DNA from: Salinicoccus sp. Bachu38
GTDB lineage: Bacteria; Bacillota; Bacilli; Staphylococcales; Salinicoccaceae
Assembly: GCF_038561955.2 (NCBI RefSeq)
Contig: NZ_CP138333.2
Location: 558,001-622,000, forward strand
DNA length: 64,000 nt
Direction of reading: 5' to 3'
Shown here: positions 53,917-63,029 of the stretch, piece by piece
Numbering within the stretch: the first letter of the stretch is position 1
Layout of the letters: every line of letters starts with the position of its first letter
Notes under the pieces: generated by a model
The model's input: only the letters and a program-made list of their open reading frames with translations
Databases searched by the model: none
Told to the model about the DNA's origin: nothing
Position numbers and translations under genes: made by a program

Positions 53917-55473
53917 ATGGATTTCACTCATGAAATAGAAAAAAGAAAGACGTTCGCCATCATCTCGCACCCGGATGCCGGGAAGACGACGCTGACGGAG
54001 AAGCTGCTGCTCTTCGGCGGTGCCATCCGCCAGGCAGGGACGGTCAAGGGGAAGAAGGGCGGCAAGTTCGCCACTTCCGACTGGATGAAGGTGGAGCAGG
54101 AGCGTGGCATCAGTGTCACAAGTTCCGTCATGCAGTTCGACTTCGACGGCTATAAGATCAACATCCTGGATACCCCGGGGCACGAGGACTTCTCTGAGGA
54201 TACGTACCGCACACTGATGGCAGTCGACTCCGCCGTCATGGTCATCGATGCCGCAAAAGGAATCGAGCCGCAGACGCTGAAGCTCTTCAAAGTCTGCAAG
54301 ATGCGCGGCATTCCGATCTTCACGTTCATCAACAAGCTCGACCGTGTCGGCAAGGAGCCGTTCGAACTGCTCGAGGAGATCGAGTCCACACTCGAAATCG
54401 AGACGTACCCGATGACGTGGCCGATCGGCATGGGGCCAAGCTTCTTCGGCATCATCAACCGCAAGGACCGCGCGATCAACCCGTACCGCGAAGCGGACAA
54501 GCTCGCACTTGATGACGACTATGAACTGAAGCAGGACCACCCGATCGCTGAAGACGAAGCATTTCAGACCGCAGTCGATGAGTTCATGCTCGTCGAGGAG
54601 GCGGGGGACGCCTTCGACCGCGACAAGATTTCAAGAGGGGACCTGACGCCGGTCTTCTTCGGTTCCGCACTGTCCACGTTCGGCATCGAGGAATTCCTCG
54701 ATACGTATGTCGACTATGCGCCGATGCCGACACCAAGGAAGACGAAGGAGGAGTCGCAGGTCGCACCGACGAACGAAGACTTCAGCGGCTTCATCTTCAA
54801 GATCCAGGCCAACATGGACCCGCGCCACCGCGACCGCCTGGCATTCATGCGCGTCGTCTCCGGCAAGTTCACGCGCGGCATGGAGGTCACCCTGGCCCGC
54901 ACCGGACGGAAGACGAAGGTCAACCGGGCGACGATGTTCATGGCCGATGATACGGAGACCGTCAACGAGGCATACGCCGGCGACATCATCGGACTGTACG
55001 ACACCGGCAACTTCCAGATCGGCGATACGCTCTATGACGGTCAGAAGGTCGACTTTGAGGATCTGCCGCAGTTCACGCCGGAGATGTTCATGAAGGTGTC
55101 TGCGAAGAACGTCATGAAGCAGAAGCACTTCTACAAGGGCATCGAACAGCTCGTGCAGGAGGGTGCCATCCAGTACTACAAGACGGTGCACACGAACCAG
55201 CCGATACTCGGTGCCGTCGGGCAGCTGCAGTTCGAAGTGTTCGAACACCGCATGAAGAACGAATACAACACGGACGTCATCATGGAGCCGATCGGCAAGA
55301 AGCTTGCCCGCTGGGTGGAGAACGAAGATGCCATCACGGATGCGATGAGCACGTCGCGCTCGAACCTCGTGCTCGACCGCTACGACAACCAGGTCTTCCT
55401 GTTCGAGAACGAGTTCGCCATGCGCTGGTTCAGCGAGAAGTATCCCGAAATAAAACTCTATACGCTGCTGTAG
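53917..55473 (+). CDS. prfC: Peptide chain release factor 3
   Basis: A 518-residue GTPase that recycles RF1/RF2 from the ribosome. G1 [14 protein letters not shown]3 DTPGHEDFS and G4 NKLD are intact, followed by elongation-factor-like domains II and III. ATG 53917 follows AAGGAG. Last gene of the murE operon. Confidence 0.95.
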   Translation: MDFTHEIEKRKTFAIISHPDAGKTTLTEKLLLFGGAIRQAGTVKGKKGGKFATSDWMKVEQERGISVTSSVMQFDFDGYKINILDTPGHEDFSEDTYRTLMAVDSAVMVIDAAKGIEPQTLKLFKVCKMRGIPIFTFINKLDRVGKEPFELLEEIESTLEIETYPMTWPIGMGPSFFGIINRKDRAINPYREADKLALDDDYELKQDHPIAEDEAFQTAVDEFMLVEEAGDAFDRDKISRGDLTPVFFGSALSTFGIEEFLDTYVDYAPMPTPRKTKEESQVAPTNEDFSGFIFKIQANMDPRHRDRLAFMRVVSGKFTRGMEVTLARTGRKTKVNRATMFMADDTETVNEAYAGDIIGLYDTGNFQIGDTLYDGQKVDFEDLPQFTPEMFMKVSAKNVMKQKHFYKGIEQLVQEGAIQYYKTVHTNQPILGAVGQLQFEVFEHRMKNEYNTDVIMEPIGKKLARWVENEDAITDAMSTSRSNLVLDRYDNQVFLFENEFAMRWFSEKYPEIKLYTLL

Positions 55474-55539
55474 CATTTATACTTTACTTTGGCCGTCACA
55501 TCGTCTATATTTAGGAATGTAATGGAAGTGGACGTACAC

Positions 55540-55686
55540 CTTTTCATCGGAAAAGGGGAGTAACGAATGGGGCGACCCATCAATGCATCGTCATGACGGA
55601 TGAATCCCGGTGCATTGAGCAATACATCGTATTGTATCGTGAGACCTTGACCGTATGCCTTTTTGGCATGCGATCAGGGTCTTTTT
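55540..55686 (+). ncRNA. yybP-ykoY manganese riboswitch with terminator
   Basis: The conserved loop GGGGAGTA (55555-55562) and the downstream GAGACC (55641-55646) are the hallmarks of the Mn2+-sensing yybP-ykoY class. The GAGACC strand also enters a terminator, GACCTTGACCGTATGCC with GGCATGCGATCAGGGTC, followed by TTTTT (55643-55686). Mn2+ binding should prevent the terminator and switch on the terC gene 32 nt downstream. The 5' limit is approximate. Confidence 0.9.
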
Positions 55687-55717
55687 GCGTTCATATCAAC
55701 TTTTAGGAGGAAATACT

Positions 55718-56521
55718 ATGGATTTTGCGATAATTTTGGAGTACGCATGGGTGCTCGTCGTCCTGATCGTGCTTGAAGGGCTGCTTGCTGCAGACAACGC
55801 AGTCGTACTTGCCGTAATGGTCAAGCACCTGGACCGGAAACGCCGGAAGAAGGCGCTGTTCTACGGCCTGCTCGGTGCGTTCGTCTTCCGGATGATCGCC
55901 ATACTGCTGCTCGTCTGGCTCGTCCAGTGGTGGTGGATGCAGGCACTCGGTGCGCTCTACCTGTTCTACGTATCGATCTCCCACCTCATCAAGCTGAGGC
56001 AGGGGGAGAAGGAACCGGAGGAACCGACGGCCGGCACGGAAGGCATCGCGCTGGACGAAGCGAAGAAGAAGGGCGGCGGATTCTGGTTTACAGTATTCAA
56101 GGTGGAGCTTGCGGACATCGCATTTGCCATCGATTCGATACTTGCAGCCGCAGCCATTGCGCTCGCCCTGCCTGAAGTCGGCGGAGACTTCTTCGGCGTC
56201 AATGCCGGACAGTATACCGTAATGCTCATCGGTGGCCTGATCGGGGTCATCATCATGCGGTTCTTCGCCACATGGTTCGTCGAGCTGCTCAACCGGAAGC
56301 CGGGACTCGAAGTGGCGGCATTCATCATCGTCGGCTGGGTCGGTGTGAAGCTTGCGGTGCTGACTCTGGCGCATGATGCGATCGGCGTCATACCGCATGA
56401 CTTCCCGCATTCCACAACATGGAAGCTGATCTTCTGGGCGGTCATGGTGATCATCATTTCAGCCGGCTGGTTCCTGAGCAAGGATGAAGGCCACGGTAAA
56501 AAAGTGGAAAGCAATTATTAA
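55718..56521 (+). CDS. TerC-family membrane protein, probable manganese exporter
   Basis: A 267-residue membrane protein with about eight helices. The acidic membrane motifs LEGLLAADNAVVLAVM and VELADIAFAIDSI are the TerC metal-site signatures. Bacillus relatives (YkoY, YceF) export Mn2+ to metallate secreted enzymes. Regulation by the Mn riboswitch in front supports this. AGGAGG precedes ATG 55718. Confidence 0.9.
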   Translation: MDFAIILEYAWVLVVLIVLEGLLAADNAVVLAVMVKHLDRKRRKKALFYGLLGAFVFRMIAILLLVWLVQWWWMQALGALYLFYVSISHLIKLRQGEKEPEEPTAGTEGIALDEAKKKGGGFWFTVFKVELADIAFAIDSILAAAAIALALPEVGGDFFGVNAGQYTVMLIGGLIGVIIMRFFATWFVELLNRKPGLEVAAFIIVGWVGVKLAVLTLAHDAIGVIPHDFPHSTTWKLIFWAVMVIIISAGWFLSKDEGHGKKVESNY

Positions 56522-56565
56522 AATCTCTATAATGAGTGGTACAAAACAGTTAGGAGGGGTCGCCT

Positions 56566-58176
56566 TTGGAAAGATCGGAGAAGCACATCATTCCAAAAGA
56601 TAGATATCGCCGGAAGCGGAGAATGTTTGCAGGCGATGATTCAGAACGCATGGATGGATCGGACCAGGAACAGTCACCACAGGAAAATATGACGGATGGA
56701 CGAAATCCCCTTTCATCGGAACCACAGAATGACAGAGTCGAACCTCAGGCAGCTTCAGACAATACAGAAGAGAGACCGGCCGCAGCCAGGCGGCGTGAAA
56801 ATGAACCGGCACCGGAAACGGAACGGGAATATGCCCCCGGTGAGGAAGGGTACAGGGATCGGAGCGCGCCCGCCAGCATGGGCGGCACTGTCGGCATGAC
56901 CCCGGGTGAGGATGATGCGGATCGCCCTGCAGGCAATGATGGCAGCGGCGACGGCAATGACGGCAACAGGCGCCGGGGCTGCCTCGGCGGTTTCCTGCTG
57001 CCCTTCATCGCAGGCCTCCTCGGTGCACTCGTCATGCTCCTCCTGTTCAACTTCATGAACGATGGTGGAGGCAGCGGCAACAGCGGTGAAGATGCAGCCG
57101 ACGAGAGCGTCTCCGAGGAGAACCAGCAGGAGATCGAGGACATCAAGAACCAGCTCCAGGAGGAGAGCGGCAACACGGACAAGCAGGTCTCCGACACGAC
57201 GGCCGCCATACAGAAGGCGAAGCAGTCGGTCGTTTCGATCATCAACCTGCAGAGGGTCGGTGAAATCGTACCGGGCCTCCAGGAGACGCCTGAGAGCGAG
57301 CCGGAAGAAGCGGGCACCGGTTCCGGTGTCATCTACAAGCTGACTGACGAATATGCCTACATCGTCACGAACAACCACGTGGTGGACGGCGCGACGGAAC
57401 TCCAGGTCAACCTTGAAAGCGGAGACCAGCTGAGCGGTGAGATCGTCGGCACCGACCTCTGGACGGACCTTGCAGTCGTCCGGGTCGAGCGCGGCAACAT
57501 CGACAATGCCATCGACTTCGGCAACAGCGACCAGCTGCTCGTCGGTGAGACGGCCATAGCGATCGGTTCGCCGCTCGGCCAGGCCTTCTCGGGCTCCGTG
57601 TCCCGGGGGATCATCTCCGGACTCGACCGGAGCGTCCCTGTCGACATCGATACCGACGGCAACTATGACTGGGAGGCGAACGTGATCCAGACGGATGCCG
57701 CGATCAATCCCGGAAACTCCGGCGGTGCACTGGTCGACCAGAATGGTGACCTGATCGGCATCAACTCCATGAAGATCAGCATGCCGACGGTCGAAGGCAT
57801 CGGCTTCGCCATTCCGGTGAACGAAGTCGAGCAGATCGTCACGCAGCTCGAGGAGAATGGCGAAGTGCAGCGTCCTTACCTCGGTGTACTCCTCCAGGAC
57901 CTGTACACGGTCCCGGCAGAAGTGCTGGTCAATGAAATGAACCTGCCGGATGACGTGAACTCGGGCGTCATCATCAGCCATGTCGAAGAAGGGACACCGG
58001 CGGACGCAGCGGGGCTTGAAGCGCTTGACGTCGTCGTGTCGCTGGACGGCAATGAAGTGCAGAACATGATGGAACTCAGGAAATACCTGTACTACGAAAA
58101 GGCACAGGGCGAAGAGATGCAGATCGAGTATTACCGCGATGGAGAACTGCAGCAGACGACAGCGACATTGGAATAG
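56566..58176 (+). CDS. htrA: HtrA/DegP-type membrane serine protease
   Basis: A 536-residue quality-control protease. A long polar cytosolic tail (1-140, rich in Glu, Arg, Pro), a membrane helix (about 145-167), an acidic extracellular linker, the trypsin-like domain with His271 (NNHVV), Asp301 (DLAVV), Ser385 (GNSGG), and one PDZ domain at the end. TTG is the start, supported by AGGAGG 8 nt upstream; no ATG fits better. Same neighbourhood (prfC-htrA-ktrB) as S. aureus. Confidence 0.92.
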   Translation: MERSEKHIIPKDRYRRKRRMFAGDDSERMDGSDQEQSPQENMTDGRNPLSSEPQNDRVEPQAASDNTEERPAAARRRENEPAPETEREYAPGEEGYRDRSAPASMGGTVGMTPGEDDADRPAGNDGSGDGNDGNRRRGCLGGFLLPFIAGLLGALVMLLLFNFMNDGGGSGNSGEDAADESVSEENQQEIEDIKNQLQEESGNTDKQVSDTTAAIQKAKQSVVSIINLQRVGEIVPGLQETPESEPEEAGTGSGVIYKLTDEYAYIVTNNHVVDGATELQVNLESGDQLSGEIVGTDLWTDLAVVRVERGNIDNAIDFGNSDQLLVGETAIAIGSPLGQAFSGSVSRGIISGLDRSVPVDIDTDGNYDWEANVIQTDAAINPGNSGGALVDQNGDLIGINSMKISMPTVEGIGFAIPVNEVEQIVTQLEENGEVQRPYLGVLLQDLYTVPAEVLVNEMNLPDDVNSGVIISHVEEGTPADAAGLEALDVVVSLDGNEVQNMMELRKYLYYEKAQGEEMQIEYYRDGELQQTTATLE

Positions 58177-58183
58177 ATTACAG

Positions 58184-58209
58184 GCACCGGCCACTGGCCG
58201 GTGCTTTTT
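58184..58209 (+). terminator. htrA terminator
   Basis: GCACCGGCCA-C-TGGCCGGTGC with TTTTTA after it. Confidence 0.92.
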
Positions 58210-58264
58210 ATTATGAATAGCGGAAGGTGAAAGAGGGTACTGTAAAAGCAATTACGAAGCCGTC

Positions 58265-58294
58265 TTGACACAGGTGTTGCACCTGCGTGATAAT
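58265..58294 (+). promoter_or_regulatory. ktrB promoter with palindrome in the spacer
   Basis: TTGACA (58265-58270), 18 bp, GATAAT (58289-58294). The spacer holds CAGGTG-TTG-CACCTG (58271-58285), a perfect 6-bp inverted repeat beginning right after the -35. Position suggests an operator. Confidence 0.65.
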
Positions 58295-58351
58295 GAAGTG
58301 TATTTTTGAAAATATGATGCGAAACGCGTGCATTTGAAAGAAGGGGTTGCA

Positions 58352-59707
58352 ATGTTCAAGTGGCTGGAGCGCTTCATGGATTCCCTCAGTCCACAACGCG
58401 GTATATTTCTGTATTATCTCATCGCATTGATGCTGGCGAGCGTGCTGCTCAGCCTGCCGGTCCTCTATCGGGGAGACAAGGATACGGCGCTGATCGACAC
58501 CATCTTCGTCGCTGCATCCGCACTGTCGGTCACAGGACTGACTTCGGTCAATATTTCGGAGACCTTCAATACATTGGGGTATTTTGCAATCATGCTGATC
58601 ATGAACTTGGGCGGCATCGGCATCATGGCGATGGGAACGATGGTATGGGTGCTGTTCGGGCGCCGCATCGGCCTTCGGGAACGCATGCAGATTGCAGTCG
58701 ACAACAACCAGTATAAATTTTCGGGTGCAGTCAAACTTGTGCTCGAGATCATCAAGGTGCTGCTGGCGATTGAAGCGATTGGCGCGTTCATGTATGTCAC
58801 CTACTTCATGGTCGAGTCTAATGATATATACTATTCGCTCATGCACGGCATCTTCCTGTCCGTGTCCGCCACGACCAACGGCGGGATGGATCTGTTCGGC
58901 GACTCCCTGCTCGGGTTTGAAGAAGCCTACATACTGCAGGTGCCGGTGATGATACAGATCATGCTCGGAGCCATCGGATACCCGGTGCTGATCGAAGTGA
59001 GGAACTATTTGAGCAAGCACCATAAGAACTTCCGTTTTACCCTGTTCGCCAAGCTCACGACACTGACATATGCGGGACTCTTCTTCCTCGGTGCGTTCTT
59101 CATTTTCATCATGGAATCGCAGAACTATTTCGTCCGCGATTCGTGGTTCAAGACGATGATGAACAGCATGTTCGCCTCCGCGACGACGCGGAGCGGGGGA
59201 CTGACGACCGTCGATCCCAGCCTGTTCAGTGATGCCACCCAGCTGATGATGAGCGCCTTCATGTTCATCGGCGCCTCACCGAGTTCCGCCGGCGGCGGCA
59301 TCCGGACGACGACATTCGCGATACTGATCCTATTCCTGGTCGCATTCAGCCGCGGCCGTACGGATATCCGGATATTCAACCGGGAGATTGCGAAGGAGGA
59401 CCTGCACCGCGCATTCGCCGTCATCACGCTCGCGGTGTTTCTCGTCTTCGGCGGTGTCATCTCCGTCGTCCTGTTCGAGGACAGCCGCTTCGACCTGATC
59501 GATGTCATCTTTGAAGTGAGCAGCGCATTCGGAACGTGCGGACTGTCCACCGGCATCACCGATGAGCTGTCCACACCGAGCAAGGTGGTCGTCATGATCT
59601 TCATGTTCATCGGACGGATCGGGTTCATTTCATTCCTGTTCACCATGGCCGGCCGTCAGAAGGAACTGCCGTATCACTTCCCTAAAGAGCGCATTCTGAT
59701 CGGTTAG
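58352..59707 (+). CDS. ktrB: Potassium uptake protein KtrB (TrkH/KtrB family)
   Basis: A 451-residue K+ channel subunit with four pore repeats; selectivity Gly positions lie in ALSVTGLTSV, SATTNGGMDLFG, ATTRSGGLTTV and AFGTCGLSTG. It works with a cytosolic KtrA-type regulator, not encoded here. K+ uptake is the first response to osmotic upshift. ATG 58352 follows AAGGGG. Confidence 0.92.
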   Translation: MFKWLERFMDSLSPQRGIFLYYLIALMLASVLLSLPVLYRGDKDTALIDTIFVAASALSVTGLTSVNISETFNTLGYFAIMLIMNLGGIGIMAMGTMVWVLFGRRIGLRERMQIAVDNNQYKFSGAVKLVLEIIKVLLAIEAIGAFMYVTYFMVESNDIYYSLMHGIFLSVSATTNGGMDLFGDSLLGFEEAYILQVPVMIQIMLGAIGYPVLIEVRNYLSKHHKNFRFTLFAKLTTLTYAGLFFLGAFFIFIMESQNYFVRDSWFKTMMNSMFASATTRSGGLTTVDPSLFSDATQLMMSAFMFIGASPSSAGGGIRTTTFAILILFLVAFSRGRTDIRIFNREIAKEDLHRAFAVITLAVFLVFGGVISVVLFEDSRFDLIDVIFEVSSAFGTCGLSTGITDELSTPSKVVVMIFMFIGRIGFISFLFTMAGRQKELPYHFPKERILIG

Positions 59708-59735
59708 ACCATTTCCAATGAAAGGAGGGAGCGCC

Positions 59736-60590
59736 ATGCAGGAATTTTTCAGCGTCAGCCTCATCCTGACCCAGCACATCAACCGTCGGCTCGGCAAGCA
59801 GCCCGGCGTCACACTGTCCAAAGTCTCCCGGTACAAGCGTGGATTATCATTCGAAGAGAACAACCACATCCTCCTGTGTGACCTTGGCGGGACGCTCGGC
59901 ATCGATATGGAATACATCGCACCGCGCAACCCGTCCATCACCAGCATGAACTACATGGGCTACAATTTCGGCGTCTTCAACCATAAGGATATATCGAACA
60001 TTTCCCATCTGCGTCGGACGATGAGCTTCTCCAACTTCCCTTGGATGACCTGCAACATCACCCATCCGATGACGAAGGAGCCCTTCTTCGGCGAACCGTA
60101 CGAAGTCTACATCGTCAACGGCATGAAGCTCGCCATCCTCGGGGGATATGCCGGCAGCTTCCGCCCCGAAGCGGAGAAGAAGCATCCGACACTGCACGTC
60201 TCATCACTCAGCAGCTCGGTCAAACGCTGGCTTCGCTACATCTACGACACCGACGATCCCGACTATGTCATCGTCTGCATCTCCGATGCCGATGACGAAA
60301 TCAGTGCCATCATCAAGGACATGGAAGGCGTCGGCCTCCTCATCACCGGCAGCTGTGACGATGAGGAGCTCGAGGAGGACGAACACGAAACCTTCACCGC
60401 CAACGATGACCAGAACATCCCGAGACACCACCATCACCACAACGGCAAGGTCATGCACGTCGAGCTCAACTTCAAGACCCGCACCACAACCTACGAATAT
60501 TTGAGTCATTCCGTTTCCCGCATCGACCACTCCGTCTCCCAGCTCTCGGAAGATCACCGCATGCTCGACCTTGTGCACTACCATCTATAA
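59736..60590 (+). CDS. Degenerate 5'-nucleotidase-like (calcineurin fold) protein
   Basis: A 284-residue cytosolic protein. The order of segments recalls the N-terminal domain of UshA-type 5'-nucleotidases: LCDLGGTLGIDMEY where DxHG is expected, MNYMGYNFGVFNHKDISN where GNHEFD is expected, then FPWMTCNI and IVNGMKLAILGG. The metal ligands are mostly missing, so catalysis is doubtful. Near the end are an acidic run and a stretch of five His. AAAGGAGG is 7 nt before ATG 59736, 28 nt after ktrB. Confidence 0.6.
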   Translation: MQEFFSVSLILTQHINRRLGKQPGVTLSKVSRYKRGLSFEENNHILLCDLGGTLGIDMEYIAPRNPSITSMNYMGYNFGVFNHKDISNISHLRRTMSFSNFPWMTCNITHPMTKEPFFGEPYEVYIVNGMKLAILGGYAGSFRPEAEKKHPTLHVSSLSSSVKRWLRYIYDTDDPDYVIVCISDADDEISAIIKDMEGVGLLITGSCDDEELEEDEHETFTANDDQNIPRHHHHHNGKVMHVELNFKTRTTTYEYLSHSVSRIDHSVSQLSEDHRMLDLVHYHL

Positions 60591-60609
60591 TATATGTATG
60601 AAAATGAAG

Positions 60610-60647
60610 AGCAGCAGCTCCCCTTGATAGGGGGCTGCTGCTTTTTT
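60610..60647 (+). terminator. Terminator of the ktrB unit
   Basis: AGCAGCAGCTCCCC pairs with GGGGGCTGCTGCT over a 6-nt loop, then T-run. Confidence 0.93.
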
Positions 60648-60666
60648 GCAGGTTGAAGGAGGAGTG

Positions 60667-61090
60667 GGCGGCCCAACTCGCCATGGTGACGGCTGCGACT
60701 GTGGATTAGGCGCCCAACTTGCACCCGGAACGGCTGCCACTGAGAATTGGACGTCCAACTTGCACCCGGAACGGCTGCCACTGAGAATTGGACGCCCAAC
60801 TTGCACTCGGAACTGCCGCGACTGTGAATTAGACGTCCAACTTGCACTCGGAACCGCTGCGACTGTGAATTGGATGCCCAACTTGCAATCGGAACCGCTG
60901 CCACTGCGAATTAGCCGCCCAACTTGCAACAGGAATCACTGCGACTGAGAATTAGACGTCCAACTTGCAATCGGGACTGCTGCCACTGTGAATTGGACGC
61001 CCAACTTGCAATCGGAACTGCCGCGACTGAGAATTGGACGTCCAACTTGCACCCGGAACGGCTGCCACTGTGAATTGGACGTCCCAACCC
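60667..61090 (+). repeat. 41-bp tandem repeat array F (about 10 copies)
   Basis: G(A/G)ATT anchors at 60703, 60744, 60785, 60826, 60867, 60908, 60949, 60990, 61031 and 61072, a strict 41-bp period without indels although units differ at several positions. Each unit has TTGGACGTCCAA (a 12-bp palindrome when perfect), CTTGCACCCGGAAC and GCTGCCACTG. Between convergent genes and between facing terminators. Orientation as array A. Confidence 0.95.
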
Positions 61091-61117
61091 GGACCCACCC
61101 TCGCAATCCGTCCAACC

Positions 61118-61173
61118 AAAAAAAGGCCACCCCCAGCACACTGCATAACCGCAGCCGCTGAGGGTGGCCTTCA
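61118..61173 (-). terminator. Minus-strand terminator after array F
   Basis: AAGGCCACCC and GGGTGGCCTT close a long structured loop; on the minus strand TTTTTTT follows. The remaining 61174-61328 has one hairpin (61235-61256) and no gene. Confidence 0.8.
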
Positions 61174-61234
61174 TCTCTATTTATAAAATCTATAAAAAAT
61201 CAACGGACGTCCTTGTAATCTATAATCATATATC

Positions 61235-61256
61235 GATATTGCCACACGGCGATATC
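61235..61256. other. Hairpin in the 3' region of the DUF2187 gene
   Basis: GATATTGCC-ACAC-GGCGATATC, a 9-bp stem with one wobble and no T-run on either strand. It could stabilise an mRNA end. Confidence 0.4.
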
Positions 61257-61328
61257 TGTCATACATACCCCTTAAGAAAAACTTTCATACATCCCGATTG
61301 CCGGACGCCTCTGTCGATCGCTAGAGAA

Positions 61329-61517
61329 CTACTCTTCGATGATCTTGTACCTTTTGTGGTTGACTACTGTCTTTTCAAACATTTCGTGTTCGTCGAAGCT
61401 ATCGTTGATTGTGATGTCGACGATGACTGAGTTTTCGTTCACTTTCTCGACTTTTCCTCTCATGCCGTCAAACTCTACAATGTTTCCAACTTTCGCCGCC
61501 TCTACTTCTACTTCCAT
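61329..61517 (-). CDS. DUF2187 (YkvS-like) small protein
   Basis: A 62-residue protein with KVGNIVEFDGMRGKVEKVNENSVIVDI, the SH3-like barrel of DUF2187. The start ATG 61517 is 8 nt after GGAGG. Function unknown; KOW-like folds often bind RNA or proteins. Own promoter upstream. Confidence 0.82.
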   Translation of the reverse strand: MEVEVEAAKVGNIVEFDGMRGKVEKVNENSVIVDITINDSFDEHEMFEKTVVNHKRYKIIEE

Positions 61518-61548
61518 GCAACATACCTCCACAACAATGATGTAAGAC

Positions 61549-61576
61549 ATTATACTACATTTTGTAAAAATTTCAA
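61549..61576 (-). promoter_or_regulatory. DUF2187 gene promoter
   Basis: Minus strand TTGAAA (61576-61571), 16 bp, TATAAT (61554-61549). Confidence 0.75.
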
Positions 61577-61690
61577 TCCCTAGTGCGTAAATAGGAAAAA
61601 TAAAAAGTAACCGCTTACACTCCAAGCCTTCAAAAAGCCGGATACGGCAGCGTCCTTCAGAGACGCCCGGTACCCGGCGCATTCACACTA

Positions 61691-62182
61691 TTATTCTGTA
61701 CGCGCACTGCCAGATTCAACCGGCTGGCGGTCCGCTTCACGAGCGTCACCTGCGGCAGTCATGGAAGCATCACTTTCTACCTCAGCCCTAGAATCAAACG
61801 GTTCAGACGCAACATCCCTCAAAACATCACCATCGTCCGTGGCGCTGCGCTTCTTCAGCTTCTGATTGCGTTTCTTCGGCTGCGCACTCTCCGCGACGAT
61901 CTTGCGTGCCTTCTTCACTTTCTTCTTATCCTTCTTGATCTGTTTCTCAAGATCGAACGGATGATACATTTCCCGCTCGATCATATAGTCGGCGATGCGG
62001 GCATGCTGGTTCAGTGCCTGCGACAGCTGGCGCTTCAGAATTTCCCGCACTTCCGGGGAAATGGTTTCCGTCAGTGCAACGGCATAGGCACGGACGGTGG
62101 CTTTGGACGAGACGAGCAGCTCTGTGGCGATGAGCTCATCCCGCTTCTTGCCGGCATGATCCAAAATATCTTCGAATTCCAT
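61691..62182 (-). CDS. Coat F-domain protein with charged C-terminal tail
   Basis: A 163-residue protein. Residues about 5-85 fit the CotF-like four-helix domain (HAGKKRDELIATELLVSSKA ... ALNQHARIADYMIEREMYHPFD). After a Lys-rich segment comes a disordered acidic tail. GGGAGG is 7 nt before ATG 62182. Coat F proteins belong to spore coats in Bacillus, but this group does not sporulate, so another role is expected. Paired with the next small gene upstream. Confidence 0.75.
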   Translation of the reverse strand: MEFEDILDHAGKKRDELIATELLVSSKATVRAYAVALTETISPEVREILKRQLSQALNQHARIADYMIEREMYHPFDLEKQIKKDKKKVKKARKIVAESAQPKKRNQKLKKRSATDDGDVLRDVASEPFDSRAEVESDASMTAAGDAREADRQPVESGSARTE

Positions 62183-62242
62183 TGTTTGGCCTCCCTGGGT
62201 CCTGGTCTCACTTTTATACACTCAGACTTGCATATGATACAT

Positions 62243-62449
62243 CTATGGCAATAGTGCTTCTATTTCATCAATCGCTTTCTCGGAAATCTGCTTTTCCTTG
62301 CGCAGCAGTTTCCTGAGCTCCGGATCCTCCACGATGGAATCCATCATGTGGGCTTTCAATAAAGTCGACCGGCGCAGCGTCGTCACTTCATGGAGTTCCA
62401 GTGTCTCGTGGACACCGAGTTCAAGGTCGATCTTGTCTTTTTTGGCCAT
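62243..62449 (-). CDS. Small CotF-associated helical protein
   Basis: A 68-residue all-helical protein (ELGVHETLELHEVTTLRRST ... DPELRKLLRKEKQ). It resembles the short companion of CotF-like genes. ATG 62449 follows GAGGAGG. Cotranscription with the CotF gene 60 nt downstream is likely. Function unknown. Confidence 0.65.
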   Translation of the reverse strand: MAKKDKIDLELGVHETLELHEVTTLRRSTLLKAHMMDSIVEDPELRKLLRKEKQISEKAIDEIEALLP

Positions 62450-62549
62450 GGTTTGCCTCCTCAATTCACTCTATGGCACTAGAATACCATGACTGGGGAA
62501 AATAGACACCATGGGACGCAATAGAAATAATATTCTAACAACTTAATCA

Positions 62550-63029
62550 TCACTCCCCATCATACATCGCCCGAAGTGTCCGCCGTGCCGACGCCCGCCA
62601 GTTCTTCACACTCGATACGCTGAAGCCCGTCACAGCAGCAATCTCGCGCACACTGTAGCCCTTCAGAGTGTAGGCGAGCCACACCCGCTCATGCTCCCCG
62701 AGCAGCCCCCGCGCACTCTCCAGTTCCATCATATACAGGCTGTCCATGCGCCCGCCGACCGATTCCGCCAGCAGATCATCTGCAGTCACGCTGACTGCGT
62801 TCGTATAGCGGGAGACCCTGCGTATCTCATCGATCAGCCGCTGGTAGATCCGCGTATAGACGAACTGCGACTCCGTCGCCCCCTTCGCCGCAATGTCATC
62901 AAAAGTGGAAAGCGCATTGTACACCGCCATGCGGCCCACCTGCATGTAGTCATCCTGGTCGAACTGGATGCTGAGGCGCTTCATGATGCTGTAGATCATC
63001 GGTTCATAGTCCTTTATCTTCTCGTTCAT
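62550..63029 (-). CDS. Small sigma-70 family factor, divergent from comK
   Basis: A 159-residue sigma factor with region 2 (YEPMIYSIMKRLSIQFDQDDYMQVGRMAVYNAL split over residues 8-40) and region 4 with helix-turn-helix (YSVREIAAVTGFSVSSVKNW, about 124-143); no region 3. The size and the place beside comK recall SigH/ComX-type competence factors of Firmicutes, but the link is inference. Confidence 0.8.
   Translation of the reverse strand: MNEKIKDYEPMIYSIMKRLSIQFDQDDYMQVGRMAVYNALSTFDDIAAKGATESQFVYTRIYQRLIDEIRRVSRYTNAVSVTADDLLAESVGGRMDSLYMMELESARGLLGEHERVWLAYTLKGYSVREIAAVTGFSVSSVKNWRASARRTLRAMYDGE

Noticed and set aside
60667-61090. CRISPR array
   Set aside because: The units are head-to-tail with no unique spacers, the whole 41 bp is repeated, and no cas genes are present.
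60578-61174. Several overlapping open frames in array F, similar to those in arrays A and C
   Set aside because: The frames arise because the 41-bp unit lacks stops in several phases; they share the repetitive residues, have no ribosome sites and lie in all frames and both strands.
61606-61619. cre-like TGTAAGCGGTTACT on the minus strand
   Set aside because: The conserved final CA is CT, and the downstream DUF2187 gene gives no metabolic reason.
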